The position numbers and the translations under genes were made by a program. Below the pieces are notes generated by a model, which was given only the letters and a program-made list of their open reading frames with translations, made no database searches and was not told the origin of the DNA. From positions 52,063,365-52,127,364 of the forward strand of contig OY294047.1 of the NCBI GenBank assembly GCA_958510825.1: a stretch of 64,000 nucleotides of DNA, in the 5' to 3' direction. The stretch comes from Brachypterus glaber. Lineage: Eukaryota > Arthropoda > Insecta > Coleoptera > Kateretidae. How positions within the stretch are numbered: position 1 is the stretch's first letter; every line of letters starts with the position of its first letter. Shown piece by piece: positions 24,201 to 35,300 of the stretch.

Positions 24201-25970
24201 AAAAAACAATTGAAATCGCGATAGCCATGAAACTGACTTTTCGCAATTTACAGGCATCTTGATTAAATTACGAAAATAAAACAACCGATTTTAGACGCGT
24301 GGTTTTTAATTTTATCTACCTACCTAAATTATGTTTGGTCATGCAAAAAATAGTGTATATACCTCAGGACTAAACTTGGCTGTTTTAGTCCCTTGCATTT
24401 CTGTTTCCCTCGCTCGCTACGCTCGCTCAGGAAACACTAGATTTTGGGGGTAAGGGGGTAAAACTCATATGTTTAGTGTTTTTTGTTTATAATTAAGGCA
24501 ATTATTATTCTATTTGGTTAATTTAGCACTTATATAAAATTTAATTTTAAATTGGTCAAAAAATGTTATAAACAACGTTTTCCTAAAACGCATTGTTTTC
24601 GAGATATTGGCGTTTAAAGCAGTAAAAGGTTTTTTAGCATATCTCACATATTTATAACCCGATTTCAAAAAATTATATTTTAAAGAAAAGCTCTTTTTAA
24701 GCCCTATAAAAAATGTTATATACAGATTTTTGCTAGAATTTAATGTTTTAAAGATACAGAATTTAAAATCGAACAAAACACCTAGTTTGAAATTTTCAAA
24801 CTAGATGGCTCTAGTGTACAATAGTGCCGATGTTTTGACAGGGTGCTTGCAACGTTTCATCTAGTTTTTAATAATTGTATTATTTTTAATTTTGGCGAAG
24901 GCGCCAACATTGCAACGTGTTTTTTAGAACGACCAAATATTTCGTGAATATGATAAAGAAGAAAATAAATATAAAAGCATGGGGCGCTCATTAAAGGCAT
25001 ATCCAGAAGCTTGCATAAGAACATAAAACATGCGATGCCGTGATTGGCTTACAAGATACATGGCGGCCTATCAAGCAAATCACGACATCGCATTGTTATG
25101 TTTTATGTTCTTATGCGAGCTTGTGAATGGCACTAACACTAGTGCTTTAATTATACTATTCACAGCGCCTGCACTAGAACAGCATTATACGGTAGTTTTG
25201 ATTTTTCCAAAATTCTCAAAAATCGTCATAGACAAAAAGTTCTTGGATATAAATTTGTTTCATAAAAAAATAAGCATTTTTTTTTTAATGTCCGTTTGTC
25301 CGTCGGTCTGATGTCACGATTTTTATACACACGATAACTCAAGAACGAATAATCCGATCGACTTGAAATTTTTAGGAAAAATCAAGTTCTACGAGGGGTA
25401 GATCCCTATTGTTTTTGAAAAAGTCCAAATCAAAAAGTAATCCCCCAAAAACAAAAAGTTGTGGGGGTTAAACTATTTAAAAAAAATCGAAAAAAGCTGA
25501 AAGAAAATTCCGATTAACGTAACTTTTTCAGGAAAAGTTACTTTTATTATAACGATCAATTCTATCAATTTTAAAAGTTGTGGAGGGTTAAACTTAAAAA
25601 AAAAATAAAAAAATTAACTATTACATATTTTCAAAAAAGTTTTTTTTTTTAATTTTTTATTGTTTTTCACAAAAAAAAAATAAGAAAAATTTGAAATTTT
25701 CTTTGAAGTTTTTTTTATTTATTTATTTATTTTTTAATTTTTGATAGGAAAGGTGTTAACTTACCTCAATACTGTTAGTTTCTGTATTTGCAGATTTTTC
25801 AGACGTGGAAAACTCTGTAGTTTGGCTTGAACTTTGGGCAGAAACCCTAGAAATACTATTGTTAATAATAATAATTTACCTATTAACAACGAGAATTTAT
25901 CTTACTTTGTAACTTTCCATCTTGATTCAAAACCCACACATTCGTTATGTTTAATACCGAACATTTTCAT
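18240..25970 (-). CDS. WDR34: Dynein-2 intermediate chain WDR34/DYNC2I2
   Basis: The WD-repeat intermediate chain of the retrograde intraflagellar-transport motor. Minus-strand exons: 25970-25906, 25846-25765, 23963-23745, 22600-22264, 21643-21439, 21036-20846, 20076-19922, 18896-18703 and 18327-18240 (TAA 18242-18240). Phases chain throughout, giving 511 residues against about 536 in human. The N-terminus has the family layout: GFESRWKV, a Ser/Thr/Gln-rich stretch, VQTE and a helix (MEKLAEWLKKIY). WD40 blades include VSSLSWNCSGNILSVAC, CVTCVKFHPSQADILASGTY then IIIWNIQ, LASSSTDGLLKLWN, INSINFSPNMKDMF and VAIGTENGDLQLWD. The third exon uses acceptor GGGAG|AAAATC to keep phase. The second exon has two possible acceptors 9 nt apart. 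Introns carry many repeats. The start is 364 bp head-to-head from ARV1. Confidence 0.88.
18930..19184. repeat. 56-bp minisatellite, about 4.5 units
   Basis: GTTTAAACTGTGGCGTAC recurs at 18943, 18999, 19055, 19111 and 19167, an exact 56-bp period. Units are almost identical apart from the first. It lies in the WDR34 intron 18897-19921. Confidence 0.95.
19205..19890 (-). mobile_element. Dispersed repeat W, copy 2 (uninterrupted)
   Basis: Reverse complement of 11752-12404 plus 16520-16575, lying in a WDR34 intron. It preserves the empty site (GTCATACTCG) of the composite insertion found in copy 1. No coding frame; its right end lies close to the donor of exon 20076-19922. Confidence 0.8.
20565..20730 (-). 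repeat. Dispersed repeat X, copy left of WDR34 exon 20846-21036
   Basis: GGTGACCACAATAACTCGG and TTTGGACTAAAAATCAGAGT are the reverse complement of matching sequence at 21175-21300. With that copy it flanks one exon as an inverted pair. Confidence 0.7.
21170..21430 (+). repeat. Dispersed repeat X, copy right of WDR34 exon 20846-21036
   Basis: It contains CGTTCTCGAGTTATCGTGGT, then a run of CAGACAGACCGA-like units (21280-21345), then AAACGTCAAGAAACGTAAAA and CTAACGCAGGGCTTTCCT. Parts recur at 47640-47930 and about 59090-59195. Confidence 0.75.
21799..22021. mobile_element. MITE family T (GTGCGATTATAAAGTGCC), copy 1
   Basis: CAGTGCGATTATTAAGT at the left and CACTTTATAATCGCAC at the right are inverted. 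The interior matches 30281-30506 in reverse orientation. The immediate flanks are also inverted copies of each other (CACACATAC/GTATGTGTG). Confidence 0.8.
23054..23243. mobile_element. Harbinger-like MITE inside a 25-bp tandem repeat
   Basis: The element 23084-23218 has TIRs GGGCCACTTGCACCAA/TTGGTGCAAGTGGCCC and is flanked by TAA on both sides. The flanks are copies of a 25-bp unit (TAAGTCTAGTGATTGGTCAT plus five bases), so it inserted at the TAA boundary of a pre-existing tandem repeat. TAA target and GG-rich TIR fit PIF/Harbinger (inference). Confidence 0.8.
23713..23743. repeat. Solo MITE end forming part of a splice donor
   Basis: GCGTTACGTAATACTTGAAC followed by GTTCCC is one end of the AGGGAACGTTC family. 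On the minus strand it starts at the +4 position of the donor of WDR34 exon 23963-23745 (CAG|GTA then AGGGAACG). Confidence 0.7.
24420..24870 (+). mobile_element. Repeat U, copy 1
   Basis: It matches 40603-41290 (same strand) and 60475-60978 (reversed), for example CGCATTGTTTTCGAGATATT and TTTCAAACTAGATGGCTCTA. It lies in the WDR34 intron 23964-25764 and is non-coding. Confidence 0.85.
25007..25122. repeat. 116-bp imperfect palindrome
   Basis: GCTTGCATAAGAACATAAAA and ATGCGATGCCGTGATT at the left are mirrored by AATCACGACATCGCAT and TTTTATGTTCTTATGCGAGC at the right. Confidence 0.85.
25140..25620 (+). repeat. Dispersed repeat X/Y, longest copy
   Basis: The first part (to about 25300, with GCGCCTGCACTAGAACAGC) matches 49241-49390 reversed. 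The second part (from about 25330) matches 12727-12935 and the reversed fragment at 52700-52860. It therefore links several fragments into one family. Confidence 0.7.
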
Positions 25971-26334
25971 TAAAATATCAGCTAATAATGAAATGAAATC
26001 GATATTTTCAATGTTTGTATTCTCCCGTCAAATTTAAATTTTCATTTAAGGTATAGCCAACATCAAGGAAAAAATATTCTACATTGTACTTTCTACTGCT
26101 TTTCCAAAACTGCATGCTAGAGACATAGAATCATTAAATTTTTTATGTCCATGCATGCATTTCCATATTAATTTCTATTTTGTTGCATTTTTGCTCAACA
26201 ATTTGTATCATACGAAGTACGATAGTCCTGGCAGCTAAAACCAAATATTTTTTTCTATTGGCAACGCCGACTTTCAAAACTATTTTTTGAGGTTAGGTGC
26301 CGTATTTATTTTTGTTTTGCTAGTTTTCGTAAAA
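25971..26334. promoter_or_regulatory. Divergent WDR34/ARV1 promoter region
   Basis: These 364 bp separate the WDR34 start (minus) from the ARV1 start (plus). A sequence close to the insect DRE element (ATCGATA) is at about 26000. No clear TATA box was identified. Confidence 0.5.
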
Positions 26335-29300
26335 ATGAACGTTAAAAGCGCGTCGAAAAGCTATATTTGTATTAATTGTGGTTCTCCGGTTGACAGTTTG
26401 TTCAAAAAATACAGCGAAACAGTACTAAAGCTTACGGAATGTGTAAATGGCGTATTTTTCGTGTCTAAACATGTCTAAAAGGTATACTTTTTAGGAAAAC
26501 TGCAACGACATTGCTGATAAATATGTAGAATATGATGCCATTATAATAGCAATTGATTTGATATTGCTAAGAGTTGCTGCATATAGGCATATTTTGCTGA
26601 ATTCGGAATTCAAGGTTTGGTTATAATTTAAGCTTTTCTTTAAATTTCTTGTAACGATAGAGATATTTATTATTAAGGTGGCTAATAATCTATTATACCT
26701 ATATTCTAGAATTTTTGGAAGTTTTCAATAATAATATTACTAATGGAGACCTATTGTGATTGGACGTTGTCATCCGACCAGTCACTTCAAACAACTGATT
26801 TTAATAAGCCATACTTAAATGAACTGGATATCTTGGAAAATTTAAAGTTCTACAGATTGTTTACGAAAGTATTAATAAGTAAGTATAAAAAATTAATAGG
26901 AAGCTATCTAGTAGATAGCTTTGCACAATGGTGCATTTTTATTGGACTTTTTAATCTTTACAATCTTAAATTCTAAAAATTTGGTACATTTTTAAGTGCA
27001 CATTGCTTTGCTGCCTGTCTAAAGATGGTTTATGATGAATTTTCACAGTCCTTCATACTTATTTACACCAATTTCCACACCTTTAAATGAAGCTGAAGTT
27101 TGCAACGCTTTTTTTGCAACGAAAATTCAAATAGTATATTAAAGCACTTATTCCATAACACGTTTTTAGCGCACGAGTACAAGTTTAGAAAACAAGCCGG
27201 TTGCGGCGAGTTTTCTAAAATACTAGTGCGCTAAAAATGTGTTATGGAATAAGTGCTTTAATATACTAATTTAATTTTCGATGCAAAAAAACGTTGCAAA
27301 CTTCAGCTTCATACCTTTATATCTATAAGTTTTTTAAAACTGTTCACAATATGCGCATTTTTATCGTTTCTTGCCAGTATGTGTACAAACATGTTTTTTT
27401 AAATGTGAAGGAAAAGAAAAGGTTTTCTCACAATGCGGGCATACAGTAACAGTATGTGCGAAAGTGATTCTTTAAATCCGAGAAGCTGGCAAAACATTTT
27501 TCGCATTTCTCGCAAATAAACGATTTCTGACCAGAATGTTTGAAAAGATGGGTTTTCAAGGTGAAACTAGTCGTAAAACACTTATTGCATGTAGGGCAAA
27601 TGTAAGGTTTTTTGCCCTGGTGCCAGAGTTGGTGTTGCCTTAAACTGCGTGCGTGTAAAAACCTTTTTTCGCACTGTGCGCACGCGTGAGGTCTGTCCAA
27701 GGTGTGCGTGCGAATGTGGTTTCTCAAACTCTCCGCATGTGCGAAAGATTTATCGCAATATAGACAAAAGTGCGATTTTTCGCTAGTGTGTACCAGTTTA
27801 TGTCGATTTAAGTGCGAAATTCTTGCGTAAGATCTATTGCAAATTCCGCACGTGTGCGGTTTTTCTCCGGTGTGCGTGTAGATGTGGGTTTTCATAAATG
27901 ACGAGTCAGAGAATGATTTTTCACAGTGCGTACATTTGTACGGCTTTAAACCTGTGTGCGTTCGAATATGACGAGTCAAGTTGGTTTTTAGAGAGAATGA
28001 TTTTGAGCAGTGGGGACATTTTTGTTCTGATCTCATGGGAATGCCTGTTTTAATGTTTTTAATGTCTTCTAAGTTAATTTTGTATTCTTCAGCATCGACA
28101 TTTGGAATGAAATCTCGACCTAGAACAAAATTTTTGATAAGAATGCATCTTCTATATGCAAGTTTTTAAAACCATTCTTAAAACTTAAGTTGGAAATTTA
28201 TAGAGAGAGTAATATTGGACCCTGTTATGCAAATGGTTGCTTTTTGCATAACAGGGCCCTATTGTTATTAATTGACTTTGCCTCACCTTGAGTCTTTTTC
28301 ATGTTAGTGATACAAATTTGGTATTCATCAGCATTTACATCGGGGACTTCTGTTTTCAGAATATCTTTTTGTGTTATTTGAATTTTTGTGTCTAACTCAA
28401 TTTTCTCAATTTCTATCTTATCTTTAAAATTTTGTATCTGCTTGATACAGTTTTGGTATTCATCAATATCTACTTCTAGATATTCCTTTTTTGGAGTAAT
28501 ATCTTCTTCTGTTATATGAATTTTTGTGTCCAACTCATTTTCCTCTATCTCTGTTTTAATACATATATCTTTCATGTTATGAATATTGTACAAAAATAAT
28601 TCTGAAATCTCATATTTAAAAAAAAAAACGCACAGTAAATATATAACACCAGTGTGCGTGTGATATTCTGCAGTTCATTTTAAATAAATGAACTAAAATA
28701 TATCACGCACTCTGGATAATCGATTATGTTGATGTATATTTACTGTGCGTGTTTTATAATCAGTTCGAAAAAAAAATAAATATTTATTTCGTAAGTTTAA
28801 ACTAACCTTGGTCTTGTAATTAATCCTTAAAGATAAAATTATTAACCTCTTTAATGGTTTTATAATTTTCTGTAGTACCACAGATATTTATTAAACAATG
28901 TTATTATTGTTATACAAACTTTGTTTTATTTGGTTGTGACGTCATTGGTGACACAAAAACAAAGAATATGCCCCATAGAAATATACATTTGCTGTCAAAA
29001 ATAGTCCACAAGCAGATTTCCTTTGACAATACAGCGTTGCCAATATTGATTATTTTTCTTAAATCGTACCCAAGATTTATCAGATTTAAAGATTTTATTT
29101 ATTTGAATTGATTGAATTGTGATAACGTTTTTCAGTCACCCCTTAGATCTTACATATTTTTTTAAACCTCGTTATTTTTAAAAACTTGCACGATAAATAA
29201 ATATTACCATAATCGATTATCCGGTGCCCGTATGATGTCTTTAGTTTATTTATAATAAATGAACTATGGTCTGTTTCATCAAGCAAGATAGTAAATTAAA

Positions 29301-32300
29301 AATCGCACAGTGAATATTTTCAAAACAGATTCGAATACTGGGTGTGCGAATATACTGCGTAGTTTATTTTATAAAACATAACTATATTCTATACACAAAC
29401 ATATGCTATTCAAACCTGTTGTAAAAATATTTACTGTGCGATTTTTAATTTACTATCTTGCTTGAAAAACAGGCCACATAAAAGATCACACGCACACCAG
29501 TTGATGAATTTAAGCAATGTATTTTTACTGTGCGAGTTTTAAAAAATTATTCTAACCACATAACTACAGACTAAAGTTATATTTAAAAACAGGTTAGGCC
29601 TGATAGCCGAATCCAATTGTTGCAGTCATATAATAGTAACAAATAAAAAAAAATAAAAAAGACATTTCATTTGAATTATTTTTATTGGGATACACAACAT
29701 GTATTATATAAATTAAACATATGTAATAAATAACTTAATCTTAAAAATACGTTAAGCCAATAAAGACGACTAGATTTAGAATAGAATAGTTTAACCGTTC
29801 TTGAATTCAGTTCATGTATAACTAAATTAATACATCAAGCCTTTTTGCTTAATGGTCTGTTTTTTCAAGCAAGATAGTAAATTAAAAATCGCACAGTAAA
29901 TATTTTTACAACAGGTTTGATTAGTATATGTTTGTGTATAGAACATAGTTATGTTTTATAAAATAAACTACGCAGTATACTCGCACATCCAATATTCGAA
30001 TCTGTTTTGAAAATATTCACTGTGCGACTTTTAATTTACTATCTTGCTTGAAGAAACAGACCATAGTTATCGTTAATAATTTCTTCATTTATTTATATGT
30101 AGAATTGATTATCCAGTATGCGTGTAATATTTTATAGTTTATTCACCTAAGTTTAATTGCAGAATATCACTCGCATGGCGAATGTTTGTTTGGGGTTATG
30201 TATCTTTACTGTGCGTGTTTTAAAAATTCTGACAAAAAATACAGACCAAACCAAACCCAGCCGCTTATGCATAATATGCATATGCCATATACCGTGAGAT
30301 TAAAAAGTGCCGAACACTTTTTAATGCAAAACTGACATTAGCTATGAGTAAAATGCAAGAAAGCTGTGTGTGTTTTACTGGTCACCGAGCTGTTGTACGT
30401 AGCAATCATATGGGCTTGTCGCGCACAACTCTAACAGAGGCTTCAAACGAAGAGTATTTTCTTTTCAAACTGTTCGGCACTTTATAATCGCATGGTATAT
30501 GGCATATCAGTTCAAGACGTAAAAAGGCTTATACATTTAATTTAATTTTTAATTTTTTTTGCAGTTATAAAGTCATTCTCCAGAATGCACCAACATATGC
30601 CGCGATAAACTAGAAGAGTTCTTAAACGATTTCGAGCACAGTTCACAAACGTGCGGTCTCTCCGCACTATGAGTGCGGATATGTCTGTTCAAATCCGAAG
30701 TGTTTCTAAAAGTTTTCCCGCACTGTGCGCACTGATGTGGTCTCTCGCCCGTATGCATAACAGCGTGCGCTTTTAGATTCGAACCGGTAGCGAACGTTTT
30801 TTCGCATATTTCGCACACGTGCGGTTTTTCGCCCGTGTGAATACGTACGTGTTGGTTTAAATCGTACTGAAATGCGAAGATTTTGTCGCAATATTCGCAC
30901 TTTTTTCCAACGTGCGGTAAAATATCCGGTTGTAATGATTGTTGTGGTTCGTCTAAATGTTTTCGTTTATGTTTCTTCAAACCTGTAACGTTAACGAATT
31001 TTTTTTCGCAGTGTGGACACGAATATCGCTTGTTTCCACTGTGAGTGTGTTCGTGTTCTCGTAAGTGCGCAATTTGCGCGAATTTTTTTTCGCACAATGG
31101 GCACGAAAAAGGCTTTTCGCCTGTATGGGTGCGCATGTGTGCTTGTAAAGATGTTTTTTGTGTAAATGATTTTTCGCACAGTTCGCACTTAAAGGGTTTT
31201 TCGCCAGTATGCGTGCGCATATGAAGTTTAATGTTAATTGCTTGTGCAAAAGTTTTTGCACATAAACTGCACGCGAACGGTTTTTCCTTAGGAGGCACGT
31301 TAATCCGAAGTTTCTTATCAGAGTGAGTTAAAATGTGATTTTTAAGAACAGTTTGGTGTGCAAATGATTTTCCACACTTGTCGCACTGATATGGCTTTTC
31401 TCCGGTATGCGTGCGGATATGGACCCTCAAATGAATTGCCTGCGAGAAAGTTTTTGCGCAATAAGTGCACTTGTGTCGTTTTTTGATCAGTGCTTTTCCA
31501 TCAGAATGCATAACAATATGATTATTAAGTGAAATTTCATCAGAAAAGTTTTCTTCACAATTAGGACATTGTTTTTGCGATTCTGTTTCGTTGTTTCGTT
31601 CTTCATTTTCTTCCTGTTTTATCTCCTGTTTAATATTTTTGATATCATCAATGCAAATGTTGTATTCTTCATTATTGGCTTTTTTGTATTCTTCATTGCA
31701 ATCAAAAATTTCTTGTTTAATATGTAATTCCATCTTGTTATCGTTTTCTTTAAATTCTGGATATTCGAACTTTACTTTAATTTCTTCCATGGCTATAACT
31801 AATAAAAAACTAATGTAAAATATACAGGTTTATTCAGAAATAAGTTAGAGAAATTTAAGAGGCGATTCTACGTTAAAAAATATGAAAAAATGTTCCTATA
31901 AAGGTTGGTCCGGAAATGAGCCCTAAGGGAGCTATGGCTCTTTAAAATTGTAATAAAAATAAAGTTAAGGGTCCAAAATGATCAAAATTTGCGTTACGTA
32001 ATACTTGAAGTTCCCTGTGGTCTGTTTTTTCAAGCAAGATAGTAAATTAAAAATCGCACAGTAAATATTTATTCAACAGGTTTGAATAGTATATGTTTGT
32101 GTACAGAATATAGTTATATTTTATAAAATAAAGTACGCAGTATATTCGCACATCCAATATTCGAATCTGTTTTGAAAATATTCACTGTGCGATTTTTAAT
32201 TTACTATCTTGCTTGAAGAAGCAGACCATAGAGTCTTTAAATTTTCAACAAAGATTATATTAATGGAAATAAGCCTAAAACTGGACCTCCAGATACCGCA

Positions 32301-35300
32301 TAATAAACAAGAAATATATTTTTCAAAAGTTAGGTTATGTTAAGTTTAGTTTATTACCTTTGCCTTTGTTAGTGTTTTTTCTTGCGTTTAATTTTCTTCA
32401 TTTATTAATGTAGTTACAGTATAAAAACAGAATTTCATCACAAACTTTAACAAGAATTCTAACTAAATGCTGTGTATAGGGTTCCGCAAAGAAACTAGCG
32501 GTCACGGAATATCCGATCAGTCCTAGACTCGTTTGAAGCAGCTCTTCATTTGGACTTTTTTTTCTTTAATTTCTCTGAAATTCCTACACACTACGTCGTT
32601 TATTATTTATGGGCAGTGTAATGTTTAAGGGTTTGCAAATATTTATCCCGATATTAATAGCTATTATTAATAGATATCAGCAAATAATCTCACCTGTACA
32701 ATATCTCTGTATCGCGCTGTCATGGTCGGTAAGAGAGAGGGAGCTTCCGAGTCCGTCAGAGAGAGATAGCTATCTGTCCCTGTCCGTTGTAGATGGCGGG
32801 TAGTTTAAACGCCACATTCCTCTGGGACCTCATTGGATTTGAGCACTGTTATGTTTTTTTTTTGTTTTTCACTACTTTTAATGTTTTAATGTTTAACACG
32901 ATTATTGTTTGTTTGATTTGGAACTTACACTACTTATTAAGCTAATTTTTTTTGTGTCTCTGTCACTTATCTATATACCGCACTATAGATTGCTTTCGTA
33001 CCGCGGCGGAGGTTTACGGTTTCTTTTGGGTCGGGTGTTGGTTAGGGTTTCTACCGTTGCTGGAGCTTCCGGCTCTGGGGCTTCGATCGAGAAGTCGAAA
33101 CTGCTTGTGCTACTTCTGTAGTAGCTTGGTGATAGTGGCTCGTATGTGGGACTTAGGAATTCCTCCTCGCTGCTTGTTGATGTCGGGGTACTTGTCATCA
33201 TTGGTACTATATTTTCACTTGGGCTGGTTACCTCGGTTGTGACGGTTGTCTCGGTTGGGTTGGTTGTCTCGGTTGAGTTGGTTGTCTCGGTTGAGTTGGT
33301 TGTCTCGGTTGAGTTGGTTGTCGTTTCCGGTGTGTTGTCTTGGATCGGATCTTCCTGGCTAAATAGGTCTATTGGGATCATTATCTGCATGCTCTGGGTG
33401 CTTGCTTTCTTCTCTGGGCTTTTCTTTTGTTTTTTTGTTCTGTCTTTGTTTGGTGTAATAAATTTCTTGAAAAAAGAAGCGTTTCTACATACAGTCTTGT
33501 CCTTGTTTTTAGCGGTTATTTTGGTACCATTTATTCTGATGATTTTATGTGGGGTAGGGTGGTAGAACGGTGTCCAAGAGTTTTTCTTCTGTTGTCTGCA
33601 CAACACTAGGTTACCTAGCTTGAAATCGTGAGGATATGTCCTTCTTGTGATATTTGCCTTCTCGTTCTTTTCTTGTCTGCCATCTTTAGTAATAATTTTT
33701 ACTTTTTGGTAGGCTTTTATATCGGGTATGGTTGTGTTAACTGGATATCTGAAAAGAACTTCTGTTGGACATTTTCCTGTCGCCGTGTGTGGTGTGTTTC
33801 GGTAGTTCATAAGAAAAAGGTTTAGTGATGTCTGAGCATTTTCGTGTTCTAGCAGAGACCGTCTTAAGGAGTTTTTTACTGTTTTCACCAGTCTTTCTAC
33901 CATACCATTGGCTTCTGGCCAGTACGGCGTTACCTTCCTGTGTTTTATGCCTAGACTATTGAGGTAGTTAGTACACTCTCTGCCATTGAAGGGTGGTCCA
34001 TTATCACTTTTGAGTTCTTTAATGACGCCGAAGGTTGATATTAGTCTGTTTAAGACTGGCTCTATGTTTTTAAATGAGGTTGATGGTACGATTTCCGCCC
34101 ATGGAAATCTAGAGTATTCATCGACCAGGACAAAAATGTATTTACCATTGGGCATCGGTCCAAGGAAATCGCAATCAATTTGGGCAATAGGAGTGTTTGG
34201 TAGAGGTGTTGTCACAATGGGGTCTCTGTTTGATTTTTTTTCATTTGCCTGGCAGGCTAAGCAGGAGTTGACCGCCATTTCTGTTAGCTTATCAATGTTG
34301 GGAAACCAAACCTTGCTCCTCAGCAGTTGTTTTGTCTTGACTACACCCTGGTGTCCTTTATGTGCCAGCTCAATAATTGTCCCTTGTAGGCTTTTTGGTA
34401 TTATTATTCTATTTCTTCTTAAGAGTAGCCCATGTGCCTCGGTAATTTCTTCTCTTATCTTCTTATACTCTGCTAGCTCCTTCTTTTCAAAGAGTTTTGT
34501 TTCATAAATTGCGTGTTTTACTTCTTTTAAGGTATCGTCTTTTTCAGTTTCTTCTTTCACAGTTTCTATGTTAACTGCTTTTGGAGTGCATCCCTTGGTT
34601 ATGAAGTTGACATAGTCTTCCACTTCTTTGTTTATGTCAGATTCTTTCCAGACTGGGTATCTTGATAGGTAGTCTGAGGGATTTGTATCACCCTTTTTGT
34701 GCACTACTGTATAGCTGTACGATTGTATTTTCAAGGCCAATCGTTCGAGTCTTAAGCTTGGTGAGGATCGAGGGTTCCTTAAGATTGAAACTAATGGTAG
34801 TGAGTCTGTGTACAGGGTGAAAGAAGTACACCCAAATAAGTATATGTGGAAGTGCGTTATGGCCCATGTGACCGCAACCATTTCCCTTTCTATTTGGGAG
34901 TATCTCTGCTCCACAGGGCTTAAGGCTTTACTCGCAAAGGCTACTATTTTCATTTCACCTTTGCTTTTCTGTGCTAATATCGAGCCTGCGCCGTAGGGTC
35001 CTGCGTCTACATATAGTTCTGTTTGTTTGTTCGTGTCAAAATAGGTTAGTTTTGTTACATCTAGTAGGTTTTGTTTGAGTTCATTGAAGGCTTTTTCATG
35101 TTCTTCCTTCCAGTTAAATTCTGAGTTCTTGATTGTTAGATCTCGCAAAATCTTTGTTTTCTCGGCTAATCGGTGTATAAATTTTCCCCCTACGAAGTTT
35201 AACATCCCTAGTAGGCTTCTTACTTCAGTCTGAGTTTGGGGTGGTTTTAAATCGACAAATGACTTTACTTTTTCTTGATCTGGTAATATTCCATCTGCTG

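Noticed and set aside
24510..24776. 88-codon minus-strand frame also seen at 40809 and 60563
   Set aside because: It recurs because it lies in repeat U; AT-rich composition and no domain.
26743..26976. ARV1 exon 3 reading through to a stop at 26976
   Set aside because: The tail does contain a FIGLF string reminiscent of ARV1. However, the perfect GTAAGT at 26879 and the exact phase match to the distant membrane exon favour splicing. Kept as an alternative.
29484..30222. S-type half palindromes as terminators or tRNA-like genes
   Set aside because: They match the dispersed S family and lack tRNA arm geometry.
33146..34507. Long plus-strand open frames inside the gypsy element
   Set aside because: They are antisense shadows of the gag-pol ORF, with no domain and no start context.
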